Assembly (NCBI GenBank): GCA_026126165.1
Contig: JAHCJR010000009.1
Location: 1 to 60,863 of the forward strand
Reading direction: 5' to 3'
Source: Alphaproteobacteria bacterium
GTDB taxonomy: Bacteria > Pseudomonadota > Alphaproteobacteria > Ferrovibrionales > Ferrovibrionaceae
Length of the DNA stretch: 60,863 bases
The notes below the pieces were generated by a model. The model saw only the letters and a program-made list of their open reading frames with translations, searched no databases and had not been told where the DNA came from. This document shows positions 6,554 through 15,688 of this stretch, piece by piece; position 1 is the stretch's first letter; each line of letters opens with the position of its first letter. The translations under genes were made by a program, and so were the position numbers.

Positions 6554-8569
6554 TCACTCCGGCAGGCCCGCCAGCCGCAATCCGTGCAGGTAATTGCGCA
6601 GCATGTCTTCCGGCAGGGAGGGCAGCGCGGCGGCGACCTTGCTCACCGTCAGATCGGGCCGCTCCCGCAGCAAGGCCTCGATCGCCTCGCGGGCGCGCGG
6701 GACATCGCCCGCCATCGCCAGCGACGTGGCGCAGAAGCGGTAGGCCCAGGTCATGCCCGGCCGCTCCCGCATCGCCTTGCGCACCCAGTCGGCTGCCTCC
6801 GTATAGCGCCCGGCGGTGAAATAGGAGGTCGCCATGCCGATGAAGCTGTTGAAGCGGAAAGGGTCCATCGGACTGAGACGCATGGCCAGGCGGAAATGCT
6901 CGATCGCCACTTCGTGGTCGCCACGATAGGCATGCAGGAAACCGCTCCGCATCCAGCCCCAGGCATGGTTCGGATCGAGGGCGAGCGCCCGCTCCACATA
7001 GCCCAGCGCCACTTCGAGATCACCATGCAGCAGGGTGATCGCCGCGCCGATGGCAACCAGCGCGGTCGGGTCGTCCTCGACCAGGAGTTCGGCCTGCGCC
7101 ACGCATTCGCGCCCGCGCCGGGCATCCGCCGCTTCGTCGTCCGACCAGAGATAGACGATCTGTTGCGCATGGCTCCAGGCGGCAAGCGCGGCCGCGAGGC
7201 AATAGCCCGGATCGGCGGCCATCGCCTGCTCCAGCAGGTCGATCGCGACCAGATTGTCCTGTTTCCTGTGCGCCCAGAGATGCGGATAGGCCCGCAGCAC
7301 GAGATCGTAGCTCCGCAGGTTTTCCGGCCGCTTGCGCCGCGCCTTGGCGATCTCGGCGGCGCGGATGCTGGGACTGAGCGCGCCGACGACCTTGCGCGCC
7401 AGCTCGTCCTGGAACTCGAACATATCGGTCAGGACGCCTTCGTGCGTTTCCGCCCAGAGACAGCGCCGGTCCTCGGCATCGACGAGTTGCGCGGCAATGC
7501 GCAGCCGCGGCTCCGCGATGCGCACGCTGCCTTCGAGCACGTAGCGCACGCCGAGTTGTTCGGCGACCATGCGCACGTCCGGCCGGCTGTCGCGGAACGC
7601 ATTGGCCGACATGCGGGCGATAACGAAGAAATCATGCACCCGGCTCAGCGCGCTGGTGATCTCCTCGACGATTCCGTCCGCGAGATAGTCCTTGCCGGGA
7701 TCGCCGCTCAGGTTCTCGAAGGGCAGCACGACAATGGAAGGCCGGCCTTCCGGCACCCGCGGCGTCGGCGGCACCAGGAAATCGATCGGCTCTGCCGGAG
7801 GCGGCGCCAGTGGCGCGGCGGCCGGCGGCGGCGCGGCTTGCTGATCAGATCTCCGCCCCGTGCCCTGCATCCAGGCAGCCCGCACCTCTGCGGATCCGCC
7901 CTCACCCAGTTCGTCGAGCAAGCGGCAGGATATCTCGTACTGGGTCAGCGCCTCGGCATGGCGACCGGTCGCATTGAGCAGCCGGATCAGTTCCACATGC
8001 CCGACCGCATCGTAAGGCGCCGCGCGTGCGAGTTGGCGGGCAAATGGCAGCGCCTCGACAGGATTTCCCGACAGCCGTCCGACCAGTTCGGTCAGGATGC
8101 GGGCCTCGAGACCGCGCGCCTCCTCCCGTTCCGCGGCACGCCAGGACTGGAAGTCGGGGCAGGCAGGAAGGTCCACATCCTCGAGAAACTCGCCGCGGAA
8201 GAGGCGCGCCGCGCGTTCCAGCGCATCGGTCTCGGCGCTCTCCAGCCCCGATGCCGCCAGCCGCCGCGCCGACAGGAGATCGACTTCCATATCCATGGTG
8301 AGGATGCCGACGGTCTCGCCGGCGCTGACCAGCCGCTTGCGGCCGGGCTCGTCCAGCAGCGGCCGCAGCTTGCTCAGGCTCCAGCGGAGCGCGCCACGCG
8401 GATCGTCGGGCACGTCCCAGAGGAAGGCGCAAAGCTGCTCGCGCCGTGGCGGCCGCGGGGCGAGCAGGAGATAGGCGAGCAGGGCGCGGGTCTTGCGCGA
8501 TGGCGGCAGTTCCAGCCGCTCCCGGTCGCGCCAGACCTCCAGTTCGCCCAACAAGCTGATCCGTAACAT
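6554..8569 (-). CDS. BTAD/SARP-type transcriptional regulator with TolB-like domain and TPR repeats
   Basis: 671 residues. The first 95 or so form an OmpR-type winged helix (MLRISLLGELEVWRDRERLE, then RKTRALLAYLLL). A bacterial transcriptional activation (BTAD) helical domain follows to about 230 and a Pro/Ala-rich linker to about 270. Then comes the TolB-like nucleotide-binding-related domain often annotated next to adenylate cyclases (SIVVLPFENLSGDPGKDYLA, DGIVEEITSALSR). The C-terminal 270 residues are TPR helices. It is divergent from the di-iron/OsmC/haemoglobin/cyclase operon, with a CRP-like palindrome between, so it may regulate that operon. Proteins of this build are common in Rhizobiales and Rhodospirillales; the signal is unknown. 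Confidence 0.85.
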   Translation of the reverse strand: MLRISLLGELEVWRDRERLELPPSRKTRALLAYLLLAPRPPRREQLCAFLWDVPDDPRGALRWSLSKLRPLLDEPGRKRLVSAGETVGILTMDMEVDLLSARRLAASGLESAETDALERAARLFRGEFLEDVDLPACPDFQSWRAAEREEARGLEARILTELVGRLSGNPVEALPFARQLARAAPYDAVGHVELIRLLNATGRHAEALTQYEISCRLLDELGEGGSAEVRAAWMQGTGRRSDQQAAPPPAAAPLAPPPAEPIDFLVPPTPRVPEGRPSIVVLPFENLSGDPGKDYLADGIVEEITSALSRVHDFFVIARMSANAFRDSRPDVRMVAEQLGVRYVLEGSVRIAEPRLRIAAQLVDAEDRRCLWAETHEGVLTDMFEFQDELARKVVGALSPSIRAAEIAKARRKRPENLRSYDLVLRAYPHLWAHRKQDNLVAIDLLEQAMAADPGYCLAAALAAWSHAQQIVYLWSDDEAADARRGRECVAQAELLVEDDPTALVAIGAAITLLHGDLEVALGYVERALALDPNHAWGWMRSGFLHAYRGDHEVAIEHFRLAMRLSPMDPFRFNSFIGMATSYFTAGRYTEAADWVRKAMRERPGMTWAYRFCATSLAMAGDVPRAREAIEALLRERPDLTVSKVAAALPSLPEDMLRNYLHGLRLAGLPE

Positions 8570-8589
8570 CCGCCCCCGCCGCGCATCCG

Positions 8590-8605
8590 CGTGACAACGA
8601 TCACG
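8590..8605. promoter_or_regulatory. CRP-like palindrome (CGTGA-N6-TCACG)
   Basis: CGTGACAACGATCACG is a perfect palindrome in its arms with CRP spacing. It lies in the 177-base divergent region between the BTAD regulator and the di-iron/haemoglobin/cyclase operon. It is a candidate link between the CRP-like protein and a cyclase gene. Just to its right, ACGC-centred repeats (8620-8650) could be winged-helix sites. Confidence 0.5.
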
Positions 8606-8746
8606 AACCTGTGCGTCTCACACGCAATTACCACGCCTCGGACGCATTTATCCACCCCTCTTCCAACGCCCGGTTCCACGCACCGCGCCTAGGTTTCCTC
8701 GCGCGGCCGAACGGGGTCGCAAGGTCGCGAGCGGATGGAGAGCGTG

Positions 8747-9658
8747 ATGGAACATAGCTACACCTACAGAGGCATCCTCAAGGCCTCGGAACGCAGTAAC
8801 TGGCGGGTCGAGGACCTGATCGGCGGCGACAAGCGGCTGGATTTCGGCAAGCGGTTCCTGCCGGAAACCCTGGCCGGCGTCGAACGGCTCGGATTTCTCA
8901 CCCCGGACGAGCGGCGCGTGCTGAACCAGATCAGGGGCAACGGCTATCTGTGCATGTTCGGCCTGGTCGAGGAGTTCATCCTTCCCTTCGTCATGGACCA
9001 TGCCCGGCCCTTCCTTGCCGAGGACGATTACCGGACGCGGGCGCTGCTCCGCTTTGCCTGCGAGGAGGCCAAGCACATCCACCTGTTCAAGCTGTTCCGG
9101 CAGGAATTCGAAGCCGGATTCGGCACCGAATGCGAGGTAATCGGACCACCGCAGGCGATCGCGGCGGAAGTCCTGAAGCACGACCCGCTGAGCGTCGCCA
9201 TCGCCATCCTTCATATCGAATGGATGACCCAACGGCACTATCTCGAAAGCGTCAGGGACGATCACGAACTCGACGAGCAGTTCAAGAGCCTGCTCCGCAA
9301 CCACTGGATGGAAGAGGCGCAGCACGCCAAGCTCGACACGCTGATGGTCCTGGCGCTGGCCGAAGGCCGCTCGCCGGAAGAGATCGACAAGGCGATCGAG
9401 GGTTACCTGGAAATCGGCGGCTTCCTCGATGCCGGCCTTGCGGGCCAGGTCGAACTCGACATCGCCGCATTCGAGCGGGCGACGGGCCGGAAACTCGACG
9501 CCGAGGCGAAGGCCGCCTTCGGCGAGGCACAACTCCGGGCACAGCGCTGGACCTTCCTCGGGTCGGGCATGTCCCATCCGAACCTGGTCTCGACGCTGGA
9601 GCGCATCCGCCCCGGCGCCGGAACGCGGGTCGCCGAAATAGCGCGCGCTTTTTCCTGA
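8747..9658 (+). CDS. Ferritin-like di-iron protein (AurF/oxygenase-like)
   Basis: 303 residues, mostly helical. Two EExxH motifs, ACEEAKHIH near residue 105 and WMEEAQHAK near residue 185, together with an earlier Glu (GLVEEFILPF), form the four-helix di-iron site seen in AurF-type oxygenases and ferritin-like enzymes. The ATG at 8747 has GGAGAG six bases upstream; the ATG at 8735 lacks a site. First gene of an operon with OsmC, truncated haemoglobin and adenylate cyclase genes, which suggests a role in handling oxygen, NO or peroxide. The substrate is not evident. Confidence 0.75.
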   Translation: MEHSYTYRGILKASERSNWRVEDLIGGDKRLDFGKRFLPETLAGVERLGFLTPDERRVLNQIRGNGYLCMFGLVEEFILPFVMDHARPFLAEDDYRTRALLRFACEEAKHIHLFKLFRQEFEAGFGTECEVIGPPQAIAAEVLKHDPLSVAIAILHIEWMTQRHYLESVRDDHELDEQFKSLLRNHWMEEAQHAKLDTLMVLALAEGRSPEEIDKAIEGYLEIGGFLDAGLAGQVELDIAAFERATGRKLDAEAKAAFGEAQLRAQRWTFLGSGMSHPNLVSTLERIRPGAGTRVAEIARAFS

Positions 9659-9719
9659 GCCGACGCGCGCATCGGGCCGATCAAGGGCAAGACAGAGCAA
9701 AAACAGAAGGAGAAGTACG

Positions 9720-10286
9720 ATGAACGTCATGAAGGAAACCAAGACCGTCGTAAACGGCCTGGACGTCGCCGCCCTGCAGGGCATGGTGCAGGCCATCACC
9801 GAGGATCCTTCACGCGGCACCGCGGCTTTCCGGGTGAAGTCGCGCTGGACCGGCGGAACGCGCAGCGAGGCCGATGTCGAAAGCTACGAGATCGGCGGCC
9901 GGCGTGTCGACCGCGCCTTCCGGATGCGGGCTGACGAGCCGGTGGAACTGCTCGGCAACAACACCGCGCCCAATCCGCAGGAAATCCTGATGGCCGCCCT
10001 CAACGCCTGCATGCTGGTCGGCTACGTTGCCGGCGCCTCGGTGCGGGGCATCGCCATCGAATCGCTCGAGATCGAGACCGCGGGCGAACTCGACCTGCGG
10101 GGCTTCCTCGGCATCGATCCTGAAGTGAAGCCCGGCTACGACAAGCTGCGCTACACGGTGCGGATCAAGGGCGACGGAACGGCGGAGCAGTTCAGGGAAA
10201 TTCACGAGACGGTCATGAAGACCTCCCCGAACTACTTCAACATCGCCAGGCCGATCACCCTCGAATCGACGCTCGAAGTGAGGTGA
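9720..10286 (+). CDS. OsmC family protein
   Basis: 188 residues with the OsmC/Ohr fold pattern: an N-terminal beta segment (TAAFRVKSRWTGGTRSEADV), the conserved ELLGNNTAPNPQEILMAALNACMLVG helix with the first cysteine, and the C-terminal helix. The usual second cysteine, normally just before a Pro in the last helix, is replaced in TSPNYFNIARP. It may therefore not work as a two-cysteine peroxidase. AAGGAG precedes the ATG. Sits between the di-iron protein and truncated haemoglobin genes, consistent with redox stress. Confidence 0.88.
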   Translation: MNVMKETKTVVNGLDVAALQGMVQAITEDPSRGTAAFRVKSRWTGGTRSEADVESYEIGGRRVDRAFRMRADEPVELLGNNTAPNPQEILMAALNACMLVGYVAGASVRGIAIESLEIETAGELDLRGFLGIDPEVKPGYDKLRYTVRIKGDGTAEQFREIHETVMKTSPNYFNIARPITLESTLEVR

Positions 10287-10295
10287 AACGGCATC

Positions 10296-10323
10296 GTGTC
10301 CGGGGCCGCCCGGCCCCGGACAC
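10296..10323 (+). other. Perfect 12-bp stem-loop between osmC-like and truncated haemoglobin genes
   Basis: GTGTCCGGGGCC (10296-10307) pairs completely with GGCCCCGGACAC (10312-10323) around a GCCC loop. No U-run follows, so it is not an intrinsic terminator. It probably sets the relative amounts of upstream and downstream message by blocking exonucleases (inference). Confidence 0.6.
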
Positions 10324-10348
10324 GGCCACCTTTCAGGGAATCGCACAT

Positions 10349-10714
10349 ATGAGCCACACGATATTCGAACGCGCCGGAGGCTTCGCCTCGGTCCGCAGGA
10401 TCGTTTCGGCCTTCTACGACCGCGTTCTCGAATCCGAGATGCTGCAGGGTTACTTCGTCAACACCGACTTCGCCACCCTGATCGACCACCAGACGAAGTT
10501 CATTGCATCCATGATGGGCGGTCCCGCATCCTTTCCCGACGAAGTGATCCGGCGGGCGCATCTGGGCCTCGGCATCACGCCGCGCGAATTCCGCGAGATG
10601 GCCGATATTCTGAGAGACACCCTGCTCGACCATGGCGTCATTGCTTCCGACGCGGAGCAGGTGCATGCGGAGGTACTGAAGCGTGAACCACTTATCGTCG
10701 CCCGGGCTGCCTGA
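10349..10714 (+). CDS. Truncated haemoglobin (group I type)
   Basis: 121-residue 2-on-2 globin. Features seen are the N-terminal MSHTIFERAGGFASVRRIVS, FYDRVLESEMLQGYF in the B/C region, IDHQTKFIASMMGGP in the E helix, and the proximal-histidine motif RRAHLGLGIT in the F helix. It binds haem, and such proteins handle O2 or NO. ATG at 10349 with AGGGA upstream; the 22 codons before it lack globin features. Its last 32 bases overlap the start of the adenylate cyclase gene, so the two are translationally coupled. Confidence 0.88.
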   Translation: MSHTIFERAGGFASVRRIVSAFYDRVLESEMLQGYFVNTDFATLIDHQTKFIASMMGGPASFPDEVIRRAHLGLGITPREFREMADILRDTLLDHGVIASDAEQVHAEVLKREPLIVARAA

Positions 10715-11777
10715 CGGCCGGACCGAAGTCGCCTCCGAGGTGCAGTCCGTTCTCGGCCTGGCCCAGGGGCTGGCCACCGGCCTGGCCCTGATCGATCCGG
10801 CCGACTGGACGGTAAAGGCGGAGAATGCCGCGTTCACCCGCTGGTTTCCCGTCGATCCGGCCAGGCCGGGGGCGATCACCGAGCGATTGCGCGGCGTGGA
10901 TCTCGACCGCGTGCGCGAACGGCTCGCCAGCGCACCCTCGTTCGCCTTCGAGACCGAAGTTCGGCGCGGCGCGCGTTCGGCCTTTCTCTCCATCCTCGTG
11001 CGCAATGTCGAGTTTGGCGGACAGACCCTCATGCTCGCCGAATGCCAGGACGTCACCAAGCTCCGCCAGTCGGAACAGATGATGGATTCCTATTCCCGAA
11101 TGATGGAGAAGAACGCGCGCGAATTGCAGAAACAGAAGGAGCGGGTCGAAAAGCTCCTGCTCAACATCATGCCGCGTTCGGTCTACGAGGAACTCAAGGA
11201 TTTCGGCACCACCACGCCGCGCCGCTTCGACAGCGCGTCGGTCCTGATGCTGGACTTCGTCGGTTTCTCCGAGATGGCGGTGCAGGCCGATCCCGGAACG
11301 GTGGTCGCCGAACTGAACGACATCTTCACCTCCTTCGACCGGATCGTCGAGACTTTCGGCTGCGAACGGATCAAGACCATCGGCGATGCCTATGTCGCCG
11401 TTGCCGGCTTGCCGGAACCGGAAGGCGAGGACACCGTGAACCTGGCCCGCGCGGCACTCCGCATGCGGCGTTACCTTGAGCGGCGCAACAGCGCCCATCA
11501 GACCGCCTGGGTGGCGCGGATCGGCATCGCCACCGGGACCGTCATCGGCTCGCTCGTCGGCATCCAGAAGTATGTCTACGACATCTTCGGTCCGGCGGTG
11601 AATCTCGCCGCCAGGCTGGAGCATCATTCGCAGCCGGCCGAGATCACCATATGCGCCGACACCAACGACCTGGTTCGGGACGAATTCGTCACCCGCGATA
11701 TCGGCGTGCACGACATCAAGGGCTTCGGACGACGCCAGATTCATACTCTGGTGGGAGAGCTGCAACGCACCTGGTGA
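10683..11777 (+). CDS. PAS-like adenylate cyclase (class III)
   Basis: 364 residues. An N-terminal PAS-like domain (GLATGLALIDPADWTVKAEN) is followed by a coiled coil (MMEKNARELQKQKERVEKLL) and a class III cyclase domain. Metal-binding aspartates are in MLDFVGFSEMA and IKTIGDAYVAV. The Lys in IKTIGD and the Asp in YDIFGPAVN specify adenine. No membrane span is seen, so it is cytosolic. Start is GTG at 10683, inside the end of the truncated haemoglobin gene. The coupling suggests a haem-protein/cyclase pair that ties cAMP to O2 or NO. An alternative is that the PAS domain itself is the sensor. Confidence 0.92.
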   Translation: MNHLSSPGLPDGRTEVASEVQSVLGLAQGLATGLALIDPADWTVKAENAAFTRWFPVDPARPGAITERLRGVDLDRVRERLASAPSFAFETEVRRGARSAFLSILVRNVEFGGQTLMLAECQDVTKLRQSEQMMDSYSRMMEKNARELQKQKERVEKLLLNIMPRSVYEELKDFGTTTPRRFDSASVLMLDFVGFSEMAVQADPGTVVAELNDIFTSFDRIVETFGCERIKTIGDAYVAVAGLPEPEGEDTVNLARAALRMRRYLERRNSAHQTAWVARIGIATGTVIGSLVGIQKYVYDIFGPAVNLAARLEHHSQPAEITICADTNDLVRDEFVTRDIGVHDIKGFGRRQIHTLVGELQRTW

Positions 11778-11882
11778 GCGGCCGACGCGTGCGCTTGCAT
11801 GGGCAGGCGATTTGGGCAATTCTCCGGCCAGCGCCCTCGCGGCGCGTGGGGGAAAGACTTCTTATCTGGCCATGGCAAGGCA

Positions 11883-14800
11883 ATGCGCGGCATAGTTCCG
11901 TTGGCGCTCTGCGCGCTGGCGGCCATCGTCATGCTCGCGTCCGGACCGGCGCGATCGGCGATCGAGCGCCCGCGGCCGGGCGTGGGAGAGGTCATCGGCG
12001 CCCAGGGCGGCGAGGAGATCAATCCGGTCGAGCGTGGCGCCTGGCTCCCGGTCGAGGTGACGCAGCGGCTGCTGGCCGGCGATACCTTGCGAACCGGCAC
12101 CTATGGCAATCTGGCCCTTCTCTTCGCCGACCGCACGCAGATCCGCGTCCATCGCAACTCGACCCTGGTGGTCAAGGACGTGGCGGCCGGCGGGCGGGCG
12201 GGTGCCAGCCTGCTGGAACTGCGCCAGGGCACCACATGGTCGCGCGCGGCAACCGGGGGTGCGGTCCGGATCGAGACGCCGGCGGCGACGGCGGCCATCC
12301 GCGGCACCGAATGGTCGCTCACCGTAGAACCCAACGGCGCCACCACGCTGGTCGTCATCGAGGGCGAGATCGCCTTCGAGAACGCGCAAGGGGCCATTCT
12401 CGTGCGCGCGGGCGAGATCGCCTTTGCCGAAATCGGCCGCGCGCCGAGCAAGACCATCCTGGCCCGCCCGCGCGATCGCGAGCAGATGGGCTTCGTCCTT
12501 CGCCTCGCCGACCAGGCGGACGTCTATGAGGCCAGCTACCGGCCGACGGCGGAGAAGCGCGGCGAGGAGGCACGCCTTCTCGCGACCCCGGAGCAGGCGC
12601 GTGATGCGGCGGACTGGCTCCGCCTCGGCGAACTGCTCTTCGACCGGCACGAGACGGCACGGGCACGCGACGCACTGACGCGGGCAGAAGCTGCAAGCGG
12701 TATCGCCTCGCTCGGCGCGCGGCGCGACTTCCTTGCCGGATTGCTGGCGTTCCGTGACCGACTGCCCGGCGAGGCCGAGACACTACTTGCCCGCGCGTTG
12801 CCCGGGCTCGATGTGGAGCGCCGCGTGGCGGCGGATGCGGCCCGCATCGTCTGCCTGATCCAGCTCGCGCGGCTGGCGGAAGCGGAACGCACCCTGGCCA
12901 TGCTCGAGCGCGAACATCCGCGCTCGGCACAGGTCCGAACCCTGCGCATTCTTCTGATCGCCTTCTCCGACTTGCCTGCGGCCTATCGAGCCACCGAGGA
13001 GGCGATGAATGCCTTTCCCACCGAGGCGCGCATCGCCGCCATGCGCGCCATGCTGGCAAACGTGCTCGACGACATGGAAGGCATGCGCCTCGCCGTCGAA
13101 CGGGCCGAGGCGAGCGATCCGCGATACCCGATGACCTGGCTCGTCCGCGGTCTTTATCAGGAATATGTCGAGTTCCATTACGAGGCGGCGATCGAGAGTT
13201 ACGGCAAGGGACTGGAGGACAGTCCGTCCTGGCCGGCCCTGCTCGGCGCCATGGCGCTGGCGCTCGACCAGATCGACGAACGGCGGCGGGCCGAGACGGC
13301 GATCCGCCGCGCCATCGAGGTTTCGCCGCACGATCCGGTCTACCGCGCCAACTATGCAGCCTTCCTGCTCGCCCAGGAACGGCTGGACGAGGCGGCACGC
13401 CAGATCGAACGCGCCGGCGCGCTCGATCCGAATCGCGATTACGTGCTCAACGCCGAGGGCCTGCTGGCGCTCAAGCGGGACCAGACGGACCTTGCCATAG
13501 ATCGTTTCCTGCGCGCGACCACCCTCAACCCCGTCCTTGCCGAATCCTCGCTCGGGTTGGGCCTTGGCTATTACCAGCAGGGCGACGAGGCCCGCGCGCG
13601 GCAAGCCCTGGAACAGGCGAGCCGCGCCGATCCCAACAGCCCGACCATCCCCCAGGTGCAGTCGGTCATCGCGCAGGACCGCGCCGAGGCGGATGCCGCC
13701 ATCGAATACGGCCGCGAGGCGATCCGGCGCTACCGGCGTCAGGGCGGGCTCGGGCTGAGTGGCCTCTCCTCGACGCGCGGCGGCAACAATACGCTGGGCA
13801 GTGCCTATTCCAACCTGCAGCTCAACGACTGGGCCGGCTATTACAGCGAACTCTCATTCGATCCCTATTCCGCGGAGAGTCATCTGGTTCGCGCCCTCGG
13901 TCCGGCGGGTGGCGAAGCCTCGCTGATCCAGGGCCTGATGCTCGACCCGCTCGCCGTATCGGCGCGCAATCGCTACACCGACTTCATTCGCCGGCCTTTC
14001 ACGGATTTCACGCTGAGCACTTCGATCGGCTTTCCCGGCCGCGGCGTGAGCCATGCCGAGAGCCTCGATGTCCAGGGCTTCACCTTCGCCCCCTTCCCGA
14101 TTTCCTATGCCGGGCTGCTGAGTTACGGGCGCAGTCCGGGCGACCGCGCGAACGCCGACACGCGCGATGGCACCGCTGTCCTGTTTCTCGGCGCGCAGCC
14201 GACGCCGGACGATGGCCTGTTCCTCAACTTCCTCGCCAACAGCCAGCGGGAGGGCCTTTATGGCCGCCGTACCAGGCCGGACCGCGACGATGAGAGCGAG
14301 GGGCATTTCTTCGAGCTTGGCGTCGGCTGGCGGCACAATCTTGCGGCCCGAAATACCCTGCTGACCCGGATCGGCCTGTCGCGGTCGGAAACCATCTTCC
14401 GCAACCGGGATCCCTTCGGCTCGAACCTGAGCCAGGTGGATTATTCCCTGATCAACAGTTTCGGTCTCGACAATGCCCGCGCGCTGCATCAGCTCGGCCT
14501 GTTCGACGATACGGCGACCTTCGGTTCGCCCGACAATCCCGTCCTTTTCCTCACCCCCGGCGGCCTTTCCGGCACCGCGCCGCTGCTTGCCAGTACGATC
14601 CCCGCCAACCTCGATCCGAAGAGCATCGGCCGGGCGGAGAGCCGGCAGGACGCCCTCCTCTTCCAGGCCCGTCACCTCTTCAATCACGGCAACCTCGAAC
14701 TCAGCTATGGCGGCGAAGCCATGCCGTTCTGGCGGCGCCAGCGCACGAGCGAGCTGGTGCCGACCCAGGTCGGTATCGGCGTCATCGGCGATCTCGGCCC

Positions 14801-15683
14801 CCTGCTCTTTCCGACCTTCGATCCGGTCAAGACGATTTCCAGCGAGCGCCGGCAGGGCGTGGCGGCGCAGGTCCATGCGGATGCGCTCTGGCGCATCCGT
14901 CCCAATCTCTGGCTGCAGGCGGGACTGTTCGGCGATTACATCCACAACGATTTCGATATTTCCTCGCCCCATGGCGGCCCGCGGGTCGGCCTTGCCTGGG
15001 CGCCGGACGAGAAGCACTGGCTGCGGGTCGCCTTCCGGGAAGAAAGGACGCTGCCGATCGATGCCAGCCTGACACCGGTCGCGACCATCGGGCTGTTCCC
15101 TTCTTCCTCCACGGTGAGCGAAGGCGGCAGGCAGAGAAGCGTCATCGCGCGCTGGGATGCCGAATGGACGCGTCGCTTCTTCACCACGCTCCAGGGCGAG
15201 CATCAGGACCTGACCCGGTTCTCCGTGACCATCCCCGGCACGCTCGAAAGCCTCAATGCGCGGGATGGCACCATCCAGCGCCTCTCGCTCGCCGCCAATT
15301 ACTGGGTCGGCGGCGGCATCGGACTTTTTGCCGGCGGTGCCCTCACCCGTTCGGAGAACGACGACGACGGCCCGAACGAGGGAAACAGCCTCCCGCTGAT
15401 TCCAAAGCAGTCCTTCATCGCCGGCCTGACCTGGGTCCATCCGGCACAGATCCGGGCCACGGCTTCGGTGCGCGGAATTGGCCGGCGGCAAGGCGATCTC
15501 GAGAACGACCGGCGGCTTGGCTTCCATGCCCTGGCCGACCTCTCGCTGAGCTGGCAGCCTTTCGACAAGCGCCTTGAGGTCGCGGTTGCCGTGACGAACC
15601 TGCTGGATACCCGCTACGACGTGGCGCCCGACATCCGCGGTCCGGGCCGGGCCGTGATCCTGAGCAGCGCCATCCGTTTCTAG
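11883..15683 (+). CDS. Outer-membrane FecR - TPR - beta-barrel fusion protein
   Basis: 1266 residues with an unusual build. A Sec signal (MRGIVPLALCALAAIVMLAS) leads into a periplasmic FecR domain at about 35-180 (GDTLRTGTYGNLALLFADRT, then TPAATAAIRGTEWS). TPR repeats fill about 225-630 (for example NAEGLLALKRDQTDLAIDRF). The last 550 or so residues are strand-rich and end VAVTNLLDTRYDV...SSAIRF. That is a TonB-receptor-like barrel end with a terminal Phe, as needed for outer-membrane insertion. I see no plug domain. The ATG at 11883 gives the signal peptide; upstream codons do not. Five bases after its stop lies the gene for a CHASE2 adenylate cyclase, so the two probably form a sensor pair. 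Confidence 0.85.
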   Translation: MRGIVPLALCALAAIVMLASGPARSAIERPRPGVGEVIGAQGGEEINPVERGAWLPVEVTQRLLAGDTLRTGTYGNLALLFADRTQIRVHRNSTLVVKDVAAGGRAGASLLELRQGTTWSRAATGGAVRIETPAATAAIRGTEWSLTVEPNGATTLVVIEGEIAFENAQGAILVRAGEIAFAEIGRAPSKTILARPRDREQMGFVLRLADQADVYEASYRPTAEKRGEEARLLATPEQARDAADWLRLGELLFDRHETARARDALTRAEAASGIASLGARRDFLAGLLAFRDRLPGEAETLLARALPGLDVERRVAADAARIVCLIQLARLAEAERTLAMLEREHPRSAQVRTLRILLIAFSDLPAAYRATEEAMNAFPTEARIAAMRAMLANVLDDMEGMRLAVERAEASDPRYPMTWLVRGLYQEYVEFHYEAAIESYGKGLEDSPSWPALLGAMALALDQIDERRRAETAIRRAIEVSPHDPVYRANYAAFLLAQERLDEAARQIERAGALDPNRDYVLNAEGLLALKRDQTDLAIDRFLRATTLNPVLAESSLGLGLGYYQQGDEARARQALEQASRADPNSPTIPQVQSVIAQDRAEADAAIEYGREAIRRYRRQGGLGLSGLSSTRGGNNTLGSAYSNLQLNDWAGYYSELSFDPYSAESHLVRALGPAGGEASLIQGLMLDPLAVSARNRYTDFIRRPFTDFTLSTSIGFPGRGVSHAESLDVQGFTFAPFPISYAGLLSYGRSPGDRANADTRDGTAVLFLGAQPTPDDGLFLNFLANSQREGLYGRRTRPDRDDESEGHFFELGVGWRHNLAARNTLLTRIGLSRSETIFRNRDPFGSNLSQVDYSLINSFGLDNARALHQLGLFDDTATFGSPDNPVLFLTPGGLSGTAPLLASTIPANLDPKSIGRAESRQDALLFQARHLFNHGNLELSYGGEAMPFWRRQRTSELVPTQVGIGVIGDLGPLLFPTFDPVKTISSERRQGVAAQVHADALWRIRPNLWLQAGLFGDYIHNDFDISSPHGGPRVGLAWAPDEKHWLRVAFREERTLPIDASLTPVATIGLFPSSSTVSEGGRQRSVIARWDAEWTRRFFTTLQGEHQDLTRFSVTIPGTLESLNARDGTIQRLSLAANYWVGGGIGLFAGGALTRSENDDDGPNEGNSLPLIPKQSFIAGLTWVHPAQIRATASVRGIGRRQGDLENDRRLGFHALADLSLSWQPFDKRLEVAVAVTNLLDTRYDVAPDIRGPGRAVILSSAIRF

Positions 15684-15688
15684 ATTGC

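Noticed and set aside
8616-8650. ACGC-centred direct repeats as BTAD/SARP boxes
   Set aside because: Spacing is 11 then 9 bases and the units are only four bases long; too weak to call a site.
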